Source of the DNA: Prorocentrum cordatum
Lineage: Eukaryota; Sar; Dinophyceae; Prorocentrales; Prorocentraceae
Assembly (NCBI GenBank): GCA_963575745.1
Contig: CAUYUJ010020682.1
Coordinates: 526,501 to 590,500 of the forward strand
DNA length: 64,000 nt
Reading direction: 5' to 3'
Part shown: piece by piece, positions 52,987-63,460 of the stretch
Layout of the letters: each line of letters opens with the position of its first letter
How positions within the stretch are numbered: position 1 is the first letter of the stretch
Translations under genes and position numbers: made by a program
Notes under the pieces: generated by a model
The model's input: only the letters and a program-made list of their open reading frames with translations
The model's database searches: none
What the model was told of the DNA's origin: nothing

Positions 52987-53124
52987 AACTCAGAGGTCCG
53001 CGCGGATTTCTCGGATCGGCGTTGAACCCCCCTCCTGGCGCGCGGAGCGCGCCATGGTCGGCGCTGAAGGCGCCGCCAGGGGGGCCCAGCGACGATCCGA
53101 GGAATCCGCGCGTATCTTTGAGTT
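52987..53124 (+). mobile_element. Inverted-repeat element family E, copy 3
   Basis: 35-bp terminal inverted repeats, 30 of 35 complementary: 52987-53021 (AACTCAGAGGTCCGCGCGGA...) and 53090-53124. The core has CCCCCCTCCTGGCGCGCGGA. Length 138 bp. It is the best-preserved of the three copies and lies in the same orientation as copy 1. Confidence 0.8.
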
Positions 53125-53200
53125 GCTATGTCGTTGTCGTTGTTTGCTTCCCTAGAGTTGAGAAAAGTGTTCACAATCCGACGCCGCGCGCCCAGGGTGC

Positions 53201-53590
53201 ATGCATCCCCGCCTGGACGTGGGAGACGCGATATTCAGGACTGCTCAGCGGTATGGGCGATACATGCCCGAGGCCGCAGCCTGGTTTTCCAAATATCGAT
53301 GGCAGTATGGTCTGGATCATGTGCTCCCACCCTTTGCCGTCATGCTCGTTTGGGATGCGTGGACTTTCCACTGTTTCGGTAATTGGCATGCCGTGCGCAT
53401 GCCAGTGGCAAGATTACCTCACGTTGATGCTCGTGCTATCAAGCCCCTCGCTCTTCCTGACTCTCCATCGGCATGGGACGGCCAATTCCGATTCCGTGCG
53501 AGCCTGCCTATGCAGCATAACGGTAAATCCTCACAGATGTGTGTTTCTTTGCATTCGATACATTTCTGTGTCTGCAATTTCTTGAGATGA
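53201..53590 (+). CDS. Possible exon of an unrecognised protein
   Basis: A 129-codon plus-strand frame from an ATG-less CATGCATCC context, with balanced composition unlike its repeat-rich surroundings: RYGRYMPEAAAWFSKYRWQY, then GLDHVLPPFAVMLVWDAWTF, then RMPVARLPHVDARAIKPLAL. I recognise no family. A WxYGxDHV pattern faintly recalls glycosyltransferases of the exostosin type, too weak to name. No clear splice sites were fixed at either end. It may be one exon or a retroelement fragment. Confidence 0.28.
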   Translation: MHPRLDVGDAIFRTAQRYGRYMPEAAAWFSKYRWQYGLDHVLPPFAVMLVWDAWTFHCFGNWHAVRMPVARLPHVDARAIKPLALPDSPSAWDGQFRFRASLPMQHNGKSSQMCVSLHSIHFCVCNFLR

Positions 53591-54140
53591 GATTCATCAT
53601 CGGTGCGGGTATATCCGTGGTCGAAGACCAGGCTAATCTGGCATCATCCCACCTAGTCAGTTTCATCCTGCTCAGTCCGGCCTAATCGTGCTCAGTCCAA
53701 TTTGGCCTCATGCCTCTTCGATCGGGCTTAATCGCCCCCAATGTTTTTTTGTTACGAAGACCTCCCAGAAGTTGCCTCCTAACCTCCTCTGATGTTTCTC
53801 TCTTTGTCCCTCTCTCTTTCTGTCTCCATCTCTTTCTCCAAGGCCCGCCACGGGGGCGCGAAGTTCTTCGTCGTTCGCGACTCGCGATTCCTCATCCTCA
53901 TCCTCCCCGTCCTCCTCAAAGGGGAGGCGGCCCAAGAGCGCGAAGTTGTTCGCCCGTCGCGCAGCTGCTCTTGAATCTAGCTCTCTCTCTCTCTCTCTCT
54001 CTCTCTAGATATATATATATATATCATTCTCTTTTTCTCCCTCTCTCTCTCTATCTCGATTTATACAGATGTAAATATGTATACCTTGTACGATGCTAAC
54101 ATAACTATAAGTGTGTTTACATTTATATGCGCATCTAAAC
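53591..54140. other. Low-copy DNA with TC/TA microsatellites, no gene
   Basis: TCTCTC run at 53978-54006 followed by TATATA at 54007-54024, leading to the next 0.94-kb repeat. CAGTCCGGCCTAATCGTGC-type words repeat at 53650-53740. Confidence 0.55.
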
Positions 54141-55089
54141 ATTCCTCTTCCTGTATTTTTACAAGCCTGGGCGGGGGGAAAACCCGTCACCCCCCCCAAA
54201 ACCGGACTCCCGGGATCTGGGGCTTTGGGACCCTTCGGACGGGCCTCGAAGCGGTCCCCCGGGCCTCGCAGGGCGTTTTGCCAAGCCATCGCAGCACACC
54301 TAGGGCGATCAGGGGGGTCATCGGAGACGTCCCAGAGAACCCCAAGACAGCACAAGAGCGCTCCAAGAAGCCGTCATACCCCGAAAGATCGCTCCAAAAC
54401 GTACCAAGAGGCCTCCAAGAGCACCCCCAAGAAGGCCCCAAGAGGGAAAAATCATTGATTTAATGTAGGTTTTTGGTGAATTTGGGGTTCTCCCCTTTTT
54501 TCGGCTTCCCGACGCTCCAAGAGAGCGGTTTTCTGGGCGTCCGAAGTCGCCTGCGAGGCTCCAAAATCGCCCCGCAACCATCCGAAAGGGCTTCCAGGCA
54601 GTCCAAGAGAGCCCCAGAACGGCACAACAGGGGTCCAAAATGGCTCTAAGAGAGCCCCTCGGCGGCCCAAGATGGCCCCAAGACACCCTCCGAAGCATTC
54701 CAAATCGTGACCGGGGCGTTCAGGGAGACTGCGGTTAGAGGCAGGTTGGCTTTAGGAAGCCCCAGAGGCCCCCAGAACATGCGCCCAGGAGGCCTCCAGA
54801 AGGCTTTAAGAAAGCCTGAGAACTTCGGTGAGGCCCCCAGAGGCTCTCCAAGGAGGAGCCTCCGCAAAAAGAGCTGAGGAGGATGGGGAGAATACCCAGG
54901 GTATGGCGAGAATGAGGAAAAATATACATGGAGGAGGGAGAACGAACAACATTATTATAACGGCGATGCCAGAAAAGGCAGCAAGGAGTTATCGCAAAAT
55001 TGTCCGCTTGACCTTCCTACCATTTCCGCCTGCATACCAATCTTCAAGGACCAAGGTGCATGGCGCGAAGCGCCACTGCAGTCTTGTAT
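54141..55089 (+). repeat. 0.94-kb dispersed repeat, copy 2
   Basis: ATTCCTCTTCCTGTATTTTT to CTGCAGTCTTGTATATATA. Nearly identical to 3019-3955 and 55820-56766 throughout, and closest to the third copy (both start ATTCCTCTTCCT). Confidence 0.92.
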
Positions 55090-55099
55090 ATATATATAT

Positions 55100-55815
55100 A
55101 CCTAAACGACCACCCTTCGTGTGATAAGGAGGTTGTGGGGGGGGAGAGGGGGGAACCAACATCTGACTCAATCGATCTCACTATCGATCTCACTCAATGG
55201 GACACCACGGGACACTTGTCGATCTCACTATCGATCTCATTCAACGGGACACCACCGGACACCACGGGCCACCACGGGAAACCACGGGACACCGCGGGAC
55301 ACCTCGCGATCTCACTATCGATATCACCATCGATCTCACCCTCGATCTCACTCAACGGAACACCACGGGAAAACACGGGACACCACGGGGCACCACATCG
55401 ATCTCAGTATCGATCTCACGATCGATTTCACACCACAGGACACTACGGGACACTTGTCGATCTCACTATCGATCTCACTGTTTGGGACACCACGGGAAAC
55501 CACGGGACACTTCGGGGCACCACATCGATCTCAGTATCGATGTCATTATCGATCTCACTATCGATCTCACTCGAGGGGACAACACGGGACACCGCTAGGG
55601 CCACCGCCGGACGGGCGGGCGGGGGAGAATCATTTGTTTTTATTTCGCCCTAGCAACGGCGGGTTCATTCCTCTCGCGCGCCCACGCAGCTTCGACTCGC
55701 CCGCACGCACGACACGAACGAAACGAAACGATTTCCCGGTTGGGGGTCTCCGTTCCACTGCGATCTCAGCCCCTAAGGGTCTCCGTTCCATTGCGATCTC
55801 ACCCCTGAAGCTCCG
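55100..55815 (+). repeat. ATCGAT / GGGACACC satellite, right-hand copy
   Basis: Blocks of ATCGATCTCACT (12 bp) alternate with CGGGACACCA (10 bp) from 55160 to 55615. A conserved leader (CGACCACCCTTCGTGTGATA, AGGAGGTTGTGGGG) precedes and a conserved trailer (AATCATTTGTTTTTATTTCG, then GCGCCCACGCAGCTTCGA and ACGCACGACACGAACGAAAC) follows. The whole is repeated in inverse order and orientation at 56838-57805. Confidence 0.88.
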
Positions 55816-55819
55816 ATAT

Positions 55820-56766
55820 ATTCCTCTTCCTATATTTTTACAAGCCCGGGCGGGGGGAAACCCGTCCCCCCCCCCCCCTCTCCCAAAACCGGACTCCCGG
55901 GATCTGACCCTTCGGACGGGCCTCGAAGCGGCCCCCCGGGCCTCGCAGGGCGTTTTGCCAAGCCATCGCAGCACACCTAGGGCGATCAGGGGGGTCATCG
56001 GAGACGTCCCAGAGAACCCCAAGACAGCACAAGAGCGCTCCAAGAAGCCGTCATACCCGGAACGATCGCTCCAAAACGTACCAAGAGGCCTCCAAGAGCA
56101 CCCCCAAGAAGGCCCCAAGATGGAATTATCATTGATTTAATGTAGGTTTTTGGTGAATTTGGGGTTCTCCTCTTTTCGGCTTCCCGACGCTCCAAGACAG
56201 CGGTTTTCTGGGCGTCCGAAGTCGCCTGGGAGGCTCCAAAATCGCCCCGCAACCATCCGAAAGGGCTTCCAGGCAGTCCAAGAGAGCCCCAGAACGGCAC
56301 AACAGGGGTCCAACATGGCCTTAAGAGAGCCCCATGGCGGCCCAAGATGGCCCCACGACACCCTCCGAAGCATTCCAAATCGTGACCGGGGCGTTCAGGG
56401 AGACTGCGGTTAGAGGCTGGCTGGCCTTAGGAAGCCCCAGAGGCCCCCAGAACATGCGCCCAGGAGGCCTCCAGAAGGATTTAAGAAAGCCTGAGAACTT
56501 CGGTGAGGCCCCCAGAGGCTCTCCAAGGAGGAGCCTCCGCAAAAAGAGCTGAGGAGGATGGGGAGAATACCCAGGGTATGGCGAGAATGAGGAAACATAT
56601 ACATGGAGGAGGGATAACGAACAACATTATTGTAATGGCAATGCCAGAAAAGGCAGCAAGGAGTTATCGCAAAATTGTCCGGTTGACCTTCCTGCCATTT
56701 CCGCCTGCATACCAATCTTCAAGGACCAAGGTGCACGGCGCGAAGCACCACTGCAGCCTTGTATGT
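55820..56766 (+). repeat. 0.94-kb dispersed repeat, copy 3
   Basis: Same borders as copies 1 and 2. It sits exactly between the two inverted satellite copies (55100-55815 and 56838-57805). TA/TG microsatellite follows at 56762-56840. Confidence 0.92.
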
Positions 56767-56837
56767 ATGTAAATATATATACACATACATATATATATAT
56801 ATACACATACATATATATATGTATATATATATATATG

Positions 56838-57805
56838 TATCGGAGGTTGAGAGGTGAGATCGCAGTGGAACGGACACCCGACCAGAAAATCGTGTCGTTT
56901 CGTTCGTGTCGTGCGTGCGGGCCAGGCGAAATTGCGTGGGCGCGCGAGAGGAATGAACCCGCCGTTGCTAGGGCGAAGTAAAAACAAATGATTCTCCCCC
57001 GCCCGCCCGTCCAGCGGTGGCCCGCGGTGTCCCGTGGTGTCCTGTGGTGGCCGCCGTTGCTAGGGTGAAGTCAAGACAAGTGATTATCCCCCGCCCGCCC
57101 GTCCGGCGGTGGCTCGCGGTGTCCTGCGGTGTCCGGTGGTGTCCCTGTGAGGGAGATCGATAGTGCGATCGATATTGGGATCGATGTGAGATCGATGGTG
57201 CCCCGAGGTGTCTCCTGGTGTCCCGTGGTGCCCCAAAAAGGGATATCGACAGTGAGATCGATAGTGAGATCGACAGGTGTCCCGTGGTGTCCCGTGGTGT
57301 CCCGTTGAGTGAGATCGATGGTGAGATCGATACTGAGATCGATGTGGTGCCCCGAGGTGTCCCGTGGTGTCCCGTGGTGGCCCGTGGTGTCCGGTGGTGT
57401 CCCGTTGAGTGAGATCGATAGTGAGATCGACAGGTGTCCCGTGGTGTCCCGTTGAGTGAGATCGATAGTGAGATCGATACTGAGATCGATGTGGTGTCCC
57501 GCGGTGTCCCGTGGTGTCCCGTGGTGTCCTATGGTGTCCCGTTGAGTGAGATCGATAGTGAGACCGATCGTGAGATCGAGAGTTGTCCCGCGGTGTCCCG
57601 TGGTGGCCCGTGGTGGCCCGTGGTGTCCCGTTGAGCGAGATCGATAGTGAGATCGATAGTGGGATCGACAAGTGTCCCGCGGTGTCCCGTGGTGTCCCGT
57701 TGAGTGAGATCGATAGTGAGATCGATTGAGTCAGATGTTGGTTCCCTCTTCCTCTCCCCCCCCCCACAACCTCCTTATCACCCGAGGGGTGGTCGTATAT
57801 ATGTA
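56838..57805 (-). repeat. ATCGAT / GGGACACC satellite, inverted copy
   Basis: Reverse-orientation counterpart of 55100-55815: trailer (GTTTCGTTCGTGTCGTGCGT) first, then GAGATCGATAGT 12-mers with GGTGTCCCGT 10-mers from 57000 to 57730, then the leader (GTCAGATGTTGGTTCCCTC ... CCTCCTTATCACCCGAGGGG). It is longer than the other copy by extra satellite units. A second leader copy follows at 57808-57850. Confidence 0.88.
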
Positions 57806-58054
57806 TACCTGTACGACCACCCTGCGGGTGATAAGGAGGTTTGGGGGGGGGCAGCAATAGGCAAAAGTGGTGATTCTTGTTCTGACGATGCCTGTGGTGC
57901 GGAGTCTAGTGAGTAGTGTGATTGTGCACGTGAGCGTGATGTGATGTGGCGATGTTGGCGAAGCGCACTCGACATTGTCGTGAAGCGCTGTCCCCGCGAC
58001 TGGCTGCGGTCCGACAGCGACAACGGCGGCACAGCATACAGTACGGCATGACGA

Positions 58055-58250
58055 TGTGCTTTTCGATTTAAATTTGGATTTGCATATCGATTTGCATGCC
58101 GATTTGCTTTTCGATTTGCATGTCGACGTGCTTTGGAAAGCTCGCCGCGGCGCCCACGGCGCCTTACGATTTGCATTTGGATGTGCAAATCGATTTGCAT
58201 TTCGATGTGCTTTTTGGTCTGCATGTCAGTTTGCATGCAGACTTGCATTG
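58055..58250 (+). repeat. CGATTTGCATNT 12-bp repeat
   Basis: About 14 copies of CGATTTGCAT with variable next bases, in two runs separated by GCTCGCCGCGGCGCC. A second GCTCGCCGCAAGCGGCG ends the block. Non-coding. Confidence 0.8.
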
Positions 58251-58299
58251 GATAGCTCGCCGCAAGCGGCGATGTGAGGAAATGCACAACCCACGGCGG

Positions 58300-58650
58300 G
58301 ACACCAGCGGGACACCGCGGGCCACCGCTTGACGGGAGGAGCATCATTTGGTCTGGCCGCGGCCCAGCTACAGGAGGATTTCGGGGCACCAGCGGGACAC
58401 CGGCGGGACACCGCGCGGCACCGGCCGCCGGAGGAGAATCATTTGGTCCAGTTGCGGCCCAGCCACAGGAGGATTTCGGAACACCCGCGGGACACCGGCG
58501 GGACACCGCGCGGCACTGGCCGCCGGAGGAGCCACATTTGGTCCGGCCACGGCCCAGCCACAGGAGGATTTCGGGACACCGGCGGGACACTGGCGGGACA
58601 CCGCGGGGCACCGGCCGCCGGAGGAGTTACATTTGGTCCGGCCGCTGCCC
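58300..58650 (+). repeat. ~95-bp tandem repeat, about four copies
   Basis: CATTTGGTC recurs near 58345, 58437, 58530 and 58627, each in GGCCCAGC(C/T)ACAGGAGGAT and GCGGGACACCG context. The GGGACACC words relate it to the satellites at 55.1-57.8 kb. It is followed at 58650-58790 by the same ACGCACGGCACGAAC trailer as those satellites. Confidence 0.8.
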
Positions 58651-58779
58651 TCTCGCCCGCCCACGCAGCTTCGCCTCGCCCGCACGCACGCACGGCACGC
58701 ACGGCACGAACCCGAAACCGAAATCGATTTCCCGGAAGGGTGGGGTCTCCGTTTCACGTCGGACTCACCCCCCAACCTC

Positions 58780-58822
<43 letters not shown>

Positions 58823-58873
58823 CATCTATATATCTATATGTATATATATATATGTGTATATATATACATATAG

Positions 58874-58902
<29 letters not shown>
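58780..58902. repeat. TA microsatellite
   Basis: TATATA with TATG/TACA interruptions. Confidence 0.97.
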
Positions 58903-58904
<2 letters not shown>

Positions 58905-58914
58905 TATGGCCGTC

Positions 58915-60260
58915 ATCCCCCATGGCCGCCCCCCCGAACCTTTGGGGGGTCACAGACCCCCCGGGACTGCCCTGGGCCGCCTCCAAATTGCCCATGACAG
59001 GCCACGCGGGCCGTACAGATGGTTATAAAAGCCTCAAGCGGCCCCGAAGACGCCCGAGAGCGCCCCAAGAGGGCCCGAGATGGCTTGAAGATGGCCGACG
59101 AGGGCCCCAAGAGGGCCTTCAAGAGGCAAACATCTGCTCATTCCATTCGTAAAACGTACGTTTTCGGGATGCTCGCTGGCTTCGTCTTCACAGTGCCCCA
59201 GGCGCCCCCGCGGAGACCCAACACAGCCCAAGAGAGACCAAAGCCGGCCCAGGAGGCCTCCAAGACGGCCTCAGAGAGGCCCAAGAGGGCCTCGTTCGAA
59301 ATCATGTTCCCAGAAGCCTCTCCGGGAACATGACTTCCGGGTTCCCCGGACGCCCAAGAGGCCCACAAGACAGCCTAAGAGCGGCCTACGAGGGGCCGAG
59401 ATGGTTTGAAGATGGCCGATAAGGGCCCCGAGAGGGCCTTCAAGAGGCACAAATCTGCACATTCCCTTCGTAAAACATACATTTTCAGCATACTCGCTTG
59501 CTTCGTCTTCACAGTGCCCCAGACGCCCCCGAGGGGCCCCAACACAGCCCAAGAGAGACCCAAGAGGGCCCAAGACGGCCCAAAAGGGTCGGCCTGTGGG
59601 GCTCACGGAACCCCCCAAAACGGCCCAAGAGGCCCCAAAGCCGGCCCAGGAGGCCCCCAAGACGGCCTCAGGGAGGCCCAAGAGGGCCTCGGACATCATG
59701 TTCCCCATAGCCTCTCCAGGAACATGACTTCGGGCTCCCAGGACGCCCAAGAGGCCCACAAGACAGCATCAGCAGCGAGGCCCCAGAGGGCCCGAGATGG
59801 CTTGAAGATGGCCGAAGAGGGCCCCAAGAAGGCCTTCAAGAGGCAAACATCTGCCCGTTCCCGCACTAAAACGTACATTATCAGCATACTCGCTGGCTTT
59901 GTCTCACAGTGCCCCAGACGCCCCCGAGGAGCCCCAACACAGCCCAAGAGAGACCCAAGAGGGCCCAAGACGGCCCAAAAGGGTCGGCCTGTGGGGCTCA
60001 CGGAACCCCCCAAGACGGCCCAAGAGGCCCCGAAGCCAGCCCAGGAGGCCCCCAAGACGGCCTCAGGGAGGCCCAAGAGGGCCTCGCTCGACATCATGTT
60101 CCCCGAAGCCTCTCCAGGAACATGATTTCCGGGCTCCCAGGGCCCCCTAGAGGGCCCCAGGACAGCCTCAGCGAGGCCCCAGAGGGCCCGAGATGGCTTG
60201 AAGATGGCCGAAGAGGGCCCCAAGAGGGCCTCCAAGAGGCAAAAATCAGCTCGTTCCCAT
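58915..60260 (+). repeat. ~395-bp tandem units of GGCCCCAAGA-rich DNA
   Basis: Three and a half units. Markers recur at constant spacing: GAAGATGGCCGA (59087, 59409, 59805, 60201), TCGCTGGCTTCGTCTTCACA-type segments, and the hairpin ATCATGTTCC...GGAACATGA (59301-59334, 59694-59729, 60092-60128). Family B-like words fill the rest. Both strands are open in several frames; no gene. Confidence 0.85.
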
Positions 60261-60261
60261 A

Positions 60262-60332
60262 GTCAGAGTGAGGGGGCCGAGCGGTCATTCACTGTCCCTG
60301 GGTGCGTGGCTGAAGTGGAATTCCGCGGTGCG
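60262..60332 (+). repeat. ~67-bp dispersed segment, copy 2 of 2
   Basis: Matches 51680-51746 and runs directly into the (TTG)n tract. Confidence 0.55.
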
Positions 60333-60338
60333 GATTCT

Positions 60339-60340
60339 CG

Positions 60341-60402
<62 letters not shown>
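60339..60402 (+). repeat. (TTG)n microsatellite
   Basis: 21 TTG units. Confidence 0.98.
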
Positions 60403-61150
60403 GAACATTATTTATTCTAAAGAATAATTATTGTTGGGCCCCCTGGTGCGCGCCCCCCCTGCGCCGCCTAGGCCGCAGCTACATTTTCATCATTTTCGTG
60501 AGGAAGCCTCAGAAAAGAGGGTGTGTACAGGATCCGGTTGTTTTGTTGTAATCCGCTTTCCCTTGCAAAAAACAATAGAAAATGACATTTCTTGTTCTAA
60601 TATAATCAAATTTCAAGAATCCCTTGCAAAAAATAAGGTAAAGTGGACATTCGCGCGCGCAAGACGAAATCCTTCCAAAACCTTAGTGTTCGGAGCGATT
60701 TTAACATAAAAACATCAAAAAACCAATGGTTTTTCAACAAAAAAATGTCAAAATCTCATCCCGCGCGCTCTTGCGGATTCGTAGGAAACCCAACACTTTT
60801 TAAACATTTCTGTCAAACGGGCTTTTGCGAGCAACTTTTTCGAACTTCTGCAACAACGGTTGCGCACCTGCCAGGGCCATCATCCCTGTCAAATAATACC
60901 ATGCGGGACACATTCGTTTTTTCTTCGCGCGCGCACGCCGTCGTCGTCGGCCGCGGGGCCCTGAATAGTAGCCACGGTCGTCCGCATGCCACGAAGTGAA
61001 GTGTCCGAACGTCATAGGGCGGGAAGCTGGGTGTGGGTGGTGGCGAAGAGTCGTTTGGAAATTTGGTAGAGCTTGAACCGGCCCCCCCACAAAGTGGGGG
61101 TATTGCCCGCCTCCTATGAAAACCCTGGCACTGGTGAGAACGGAGTGTCC
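60403..61150 (-). other. Lower-GC insert, possible minus-strand retroelement 3' region
   Basis: Markedly AT-richer than its surroundings (60560-60850 has many AAAAA/TTTT runs). On the minus strand it would end in ...TTCTTTAGAATAAATAATG followed by a (CAA)n tail, the form expected for a simple-tailed retroelement. No protein motif was found, so this is inference from layout. Confidence 0.35.
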
Positions 61151-61160
61151 CCAGTGCTTA

Positions 61161-61300
<140 letters not shown>

Positions 61301-61304
61301 TTGT

Positions 61305-61600
61305 CGTCGTCCCACCCGCAACCCACCCCGCGACCCACCCGCGACCCAACCCGCGACCCACCCCGCGACCCACCCGCGACCCACCCGCGACCCACCCGCG
61401 ACCCGCGACCCACCCCGCGACCCACCCCGCGACCCACCCCGCGACCCACCCGCGACCCACCCCGCGACCCACCCCGCGACCCGCCCGCGGCCCACCCCGC
61501 GACCCACCCGCGACCCACCCGCGACCCACCCGCGACCCACCCGCGACCCACCCGCGACCTACCCCGCGACCCACCCGCGACACACCTTCGACCCAAACCA
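61305..61600 (+). repeat. 11/12-bp CGACCCACCCG tandem repeat
   Basis: About 25 copies mixing CGACCCACCCG and CGACCCACCCCG. All frames are open on both strands. Confidence 0.95.
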
Positions 61601-62070
61601 CGTTCAAGGTACAAACCACCATTTTCGGCGCCTGCGGCGGGCTTTTTTGCAGTCCTTCCAGGTGGAGAGCCCGCGACCCACCCCGTGACCAACTCGCGGC
61701 CAACCCGCGACCCAAACCACGTTCAGGGTACAAACCATTTTTCGGCGCCTGCGGCGGGCATCTTTTGCATCCGTTTCGAGAGTGGAGAGCCCGCGGCCCA
61801 CCCGCGACCACGTTCAGGGTACAAACCACATTTTTCGGCGCCTGCGGCGGGCATCTTTTGCATTCGTTCCCGGTGGAGAACCCGCGGCCCACCCGCGACC
61901 CAAACCTCGTTCAGTGTACAAACCAATGTTTTGGGCGCCTGCGGCGGGCATCTTTTGCATTCCTTCCAGATGGAGGTGGAGAGCCCGCGACCCACCCGCG
62001 ACCTAAACCACGCTCACTGAACAAACCAATGCCGCACAAGCGCGGCGGCGGATTTTTGCATGCCGTCTGA
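61601..62070 (+). repeat. ~95-115 bp tandem repeat, about five copies
   Basis: CAAACCACGTTCAGGGTACA followed by CGGCGCCTGCGGCGGGCATC (near 61629, 61743, 61838, 61937 and a weak copy at 62041) and TGGAGAGCCCGCGACCCACC. The last words show that the preceding 11/12-mer array is an expansion of this unit's edge. Confidence 0.9.
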
Positions 62071-62109
62071 GCCCGCAAGGACCTCTTCAAACCCCGCGCA
62101 TCCACACCA

Positions 62110-62230
62110 GCCCGTCCAGCAATTTTGCCCTGGCGAGTTGCCTTGATCAGAGAAGGCGGGGAGCATAAAGTGGAAACATGGATTGCGTTGCAGTTATCTT
62201 GGGAAAGGAGGGGACGAGGAGAACGCGGAA
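62110..62230 (+). repeat. Dispersed repeat D, copy 3
   Basis: CCCGTCCAGCAATTTTGCCC then TGGCGAGTTGCCTTGATCAG, matching copies at 2521-2575 (minus) and 5671-5726, again followed by A/G-rich DNA. Confidence 0.65.
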
Positions 62231-62254
62231 GAAGAGAGGATGTAAGGAGAATGT

Positions 62255-62580
62255 GGAGAAAGAAAAGGAGAAGGAGGAGCAGGAGGACAAGGAGGGGGAG
62301 GAGGGGGAGAATGATGATGATGATGATGATGGACGACAATGGGAGGACGATGATGGAGGCCGATGAGGGGGAGGACGACAATGGGAGAACGATGATGAAA
62401 AGACGAGGGGGGGAGAGGGAGGACGAGGAAGAAGAGGAGGAGGAGGAGGAGGACGAGGTGGAGGAGGAGGATGACGATGACGATGAGGACGAGGAAGAGG
62501 AGGAGGAGGAGGAGGAGGAGGAGGAGGAGGAGGAGGAGGAGGAGGAGGAGGAGGACGAGGAGGAGAAGGAGGAGGTGGAG
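62255..62580 (+). repeat. GGA / GAT microsatellite block
   Basis: GGAGAAGG, GATGAT (62312-62332) and pure GGA runs (62498-62550). The plus-strand poly-Glu frame continues into ordinary repeat DNA and is not treated as a gene. Confidence 0.92.
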
Positions 62581-62689
62581 GAGAGCGCCATCGACAGGGA
62601 AGGTGGGGGCCACGAGGTCCGCCAGCTCGACGACGCCTGCGTCGCCCGCGCCCGCCCCCTCACTCTTATCCGCAATTGCGGGGTGCTAC

Positions 62690-63460
62690 GTAAAACGTGC
62701 ATTTTCAGCATACTCCCTTGCTTCGTCTTCGCAGTGCCTGAGACGCGTTTGAGGAGCCCCAAGACAGCCCAAGAGAGACCCAAGAGGGCCCAAGACGGCC
62801 CAAAAGGGTCGGCCTGTGGGGCTCACGGAACCCCCCAAGACGGCCCAAGAGGCCCCAAAGCCGGCCCAGGAGGCCCCCAAGACGGCCTCAGGGAGGCCCA
62901 AGAGGGCCTCGTTCGGAATCATGTTCCCGGAAGCCTCTCCGGGAACATGATTCCCGGTTTCCCAGGACGCCCAAAGACAGCCCCCAGAGGCCCCGGACAC
63001 GCCGAAGATGGCCTCAGGACGGCCGACGACGCCGCCAAAACGCCCCAAGAGCGCCTCCAGAGGCCCCTCCAAAGGGGCCCAGAAGCCGAAAACATTTTCC
63101 AATGGTTTTTGAAGCATGCTTGCGCTCTCCCATGTTCCGCCTCCCCACGGTCCCTGACCGCGTCAGAGGCCCTTCAGATCGCTCCAAGACCGCCGAAGAG
63201 GCTCCCAAGAAAGCCCAGAGACGGCCCAGGAGGCTCCCCAGATAAGTCAAGAGGGCCTCGAGAGCGCCCCAAGAGAGCCCCAAGAGCGACCCAAGAGGGC
63301 CCGAAGAGCGCGACATTTCAAGGTCTCCGGCCTGAGAGGCTCCTAGGACGCCTCCGGAGGCCATCAAGAGGCTCCCAAGAAGCCCCGTGAGGCTCCCAAG
63401 AGGCCCCCCGGAAGCCCCAATAGGCCCCCAAGGGGCCCCCAGGGAAGCCCCCTGCGGGCC
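62690..63460 (+). repeat. GGCCCCAAGA-rich repeat, further copy
   Basis: 62695-62960 is a fourth copy of the 395-bp unit seen at 59-60.2 kb, with the perfect hairpin 62915-62954. 62960-63460 is more decayed DNA of the same kind. Confidence 0.8.
62915..62954. repeat. Perfect 17-bp hairpin (GGAACATGAT family)
   Basis: GGAATCATGTTCCCGGA, loop AGCCTC, then TCCGGGAACATGATTCC: fully complementary. Imperfect relatives lie at 59301, 59694, 60092 and 63632. Confidence 0.95.

Noticed and set aside
58058-58250. Repeated ATTTGCAT as a regulatory octamer cluster
   Set aside because: It is part of a 12-bp satellite unit; no gene is nearby and the octamer factor is an animal system.
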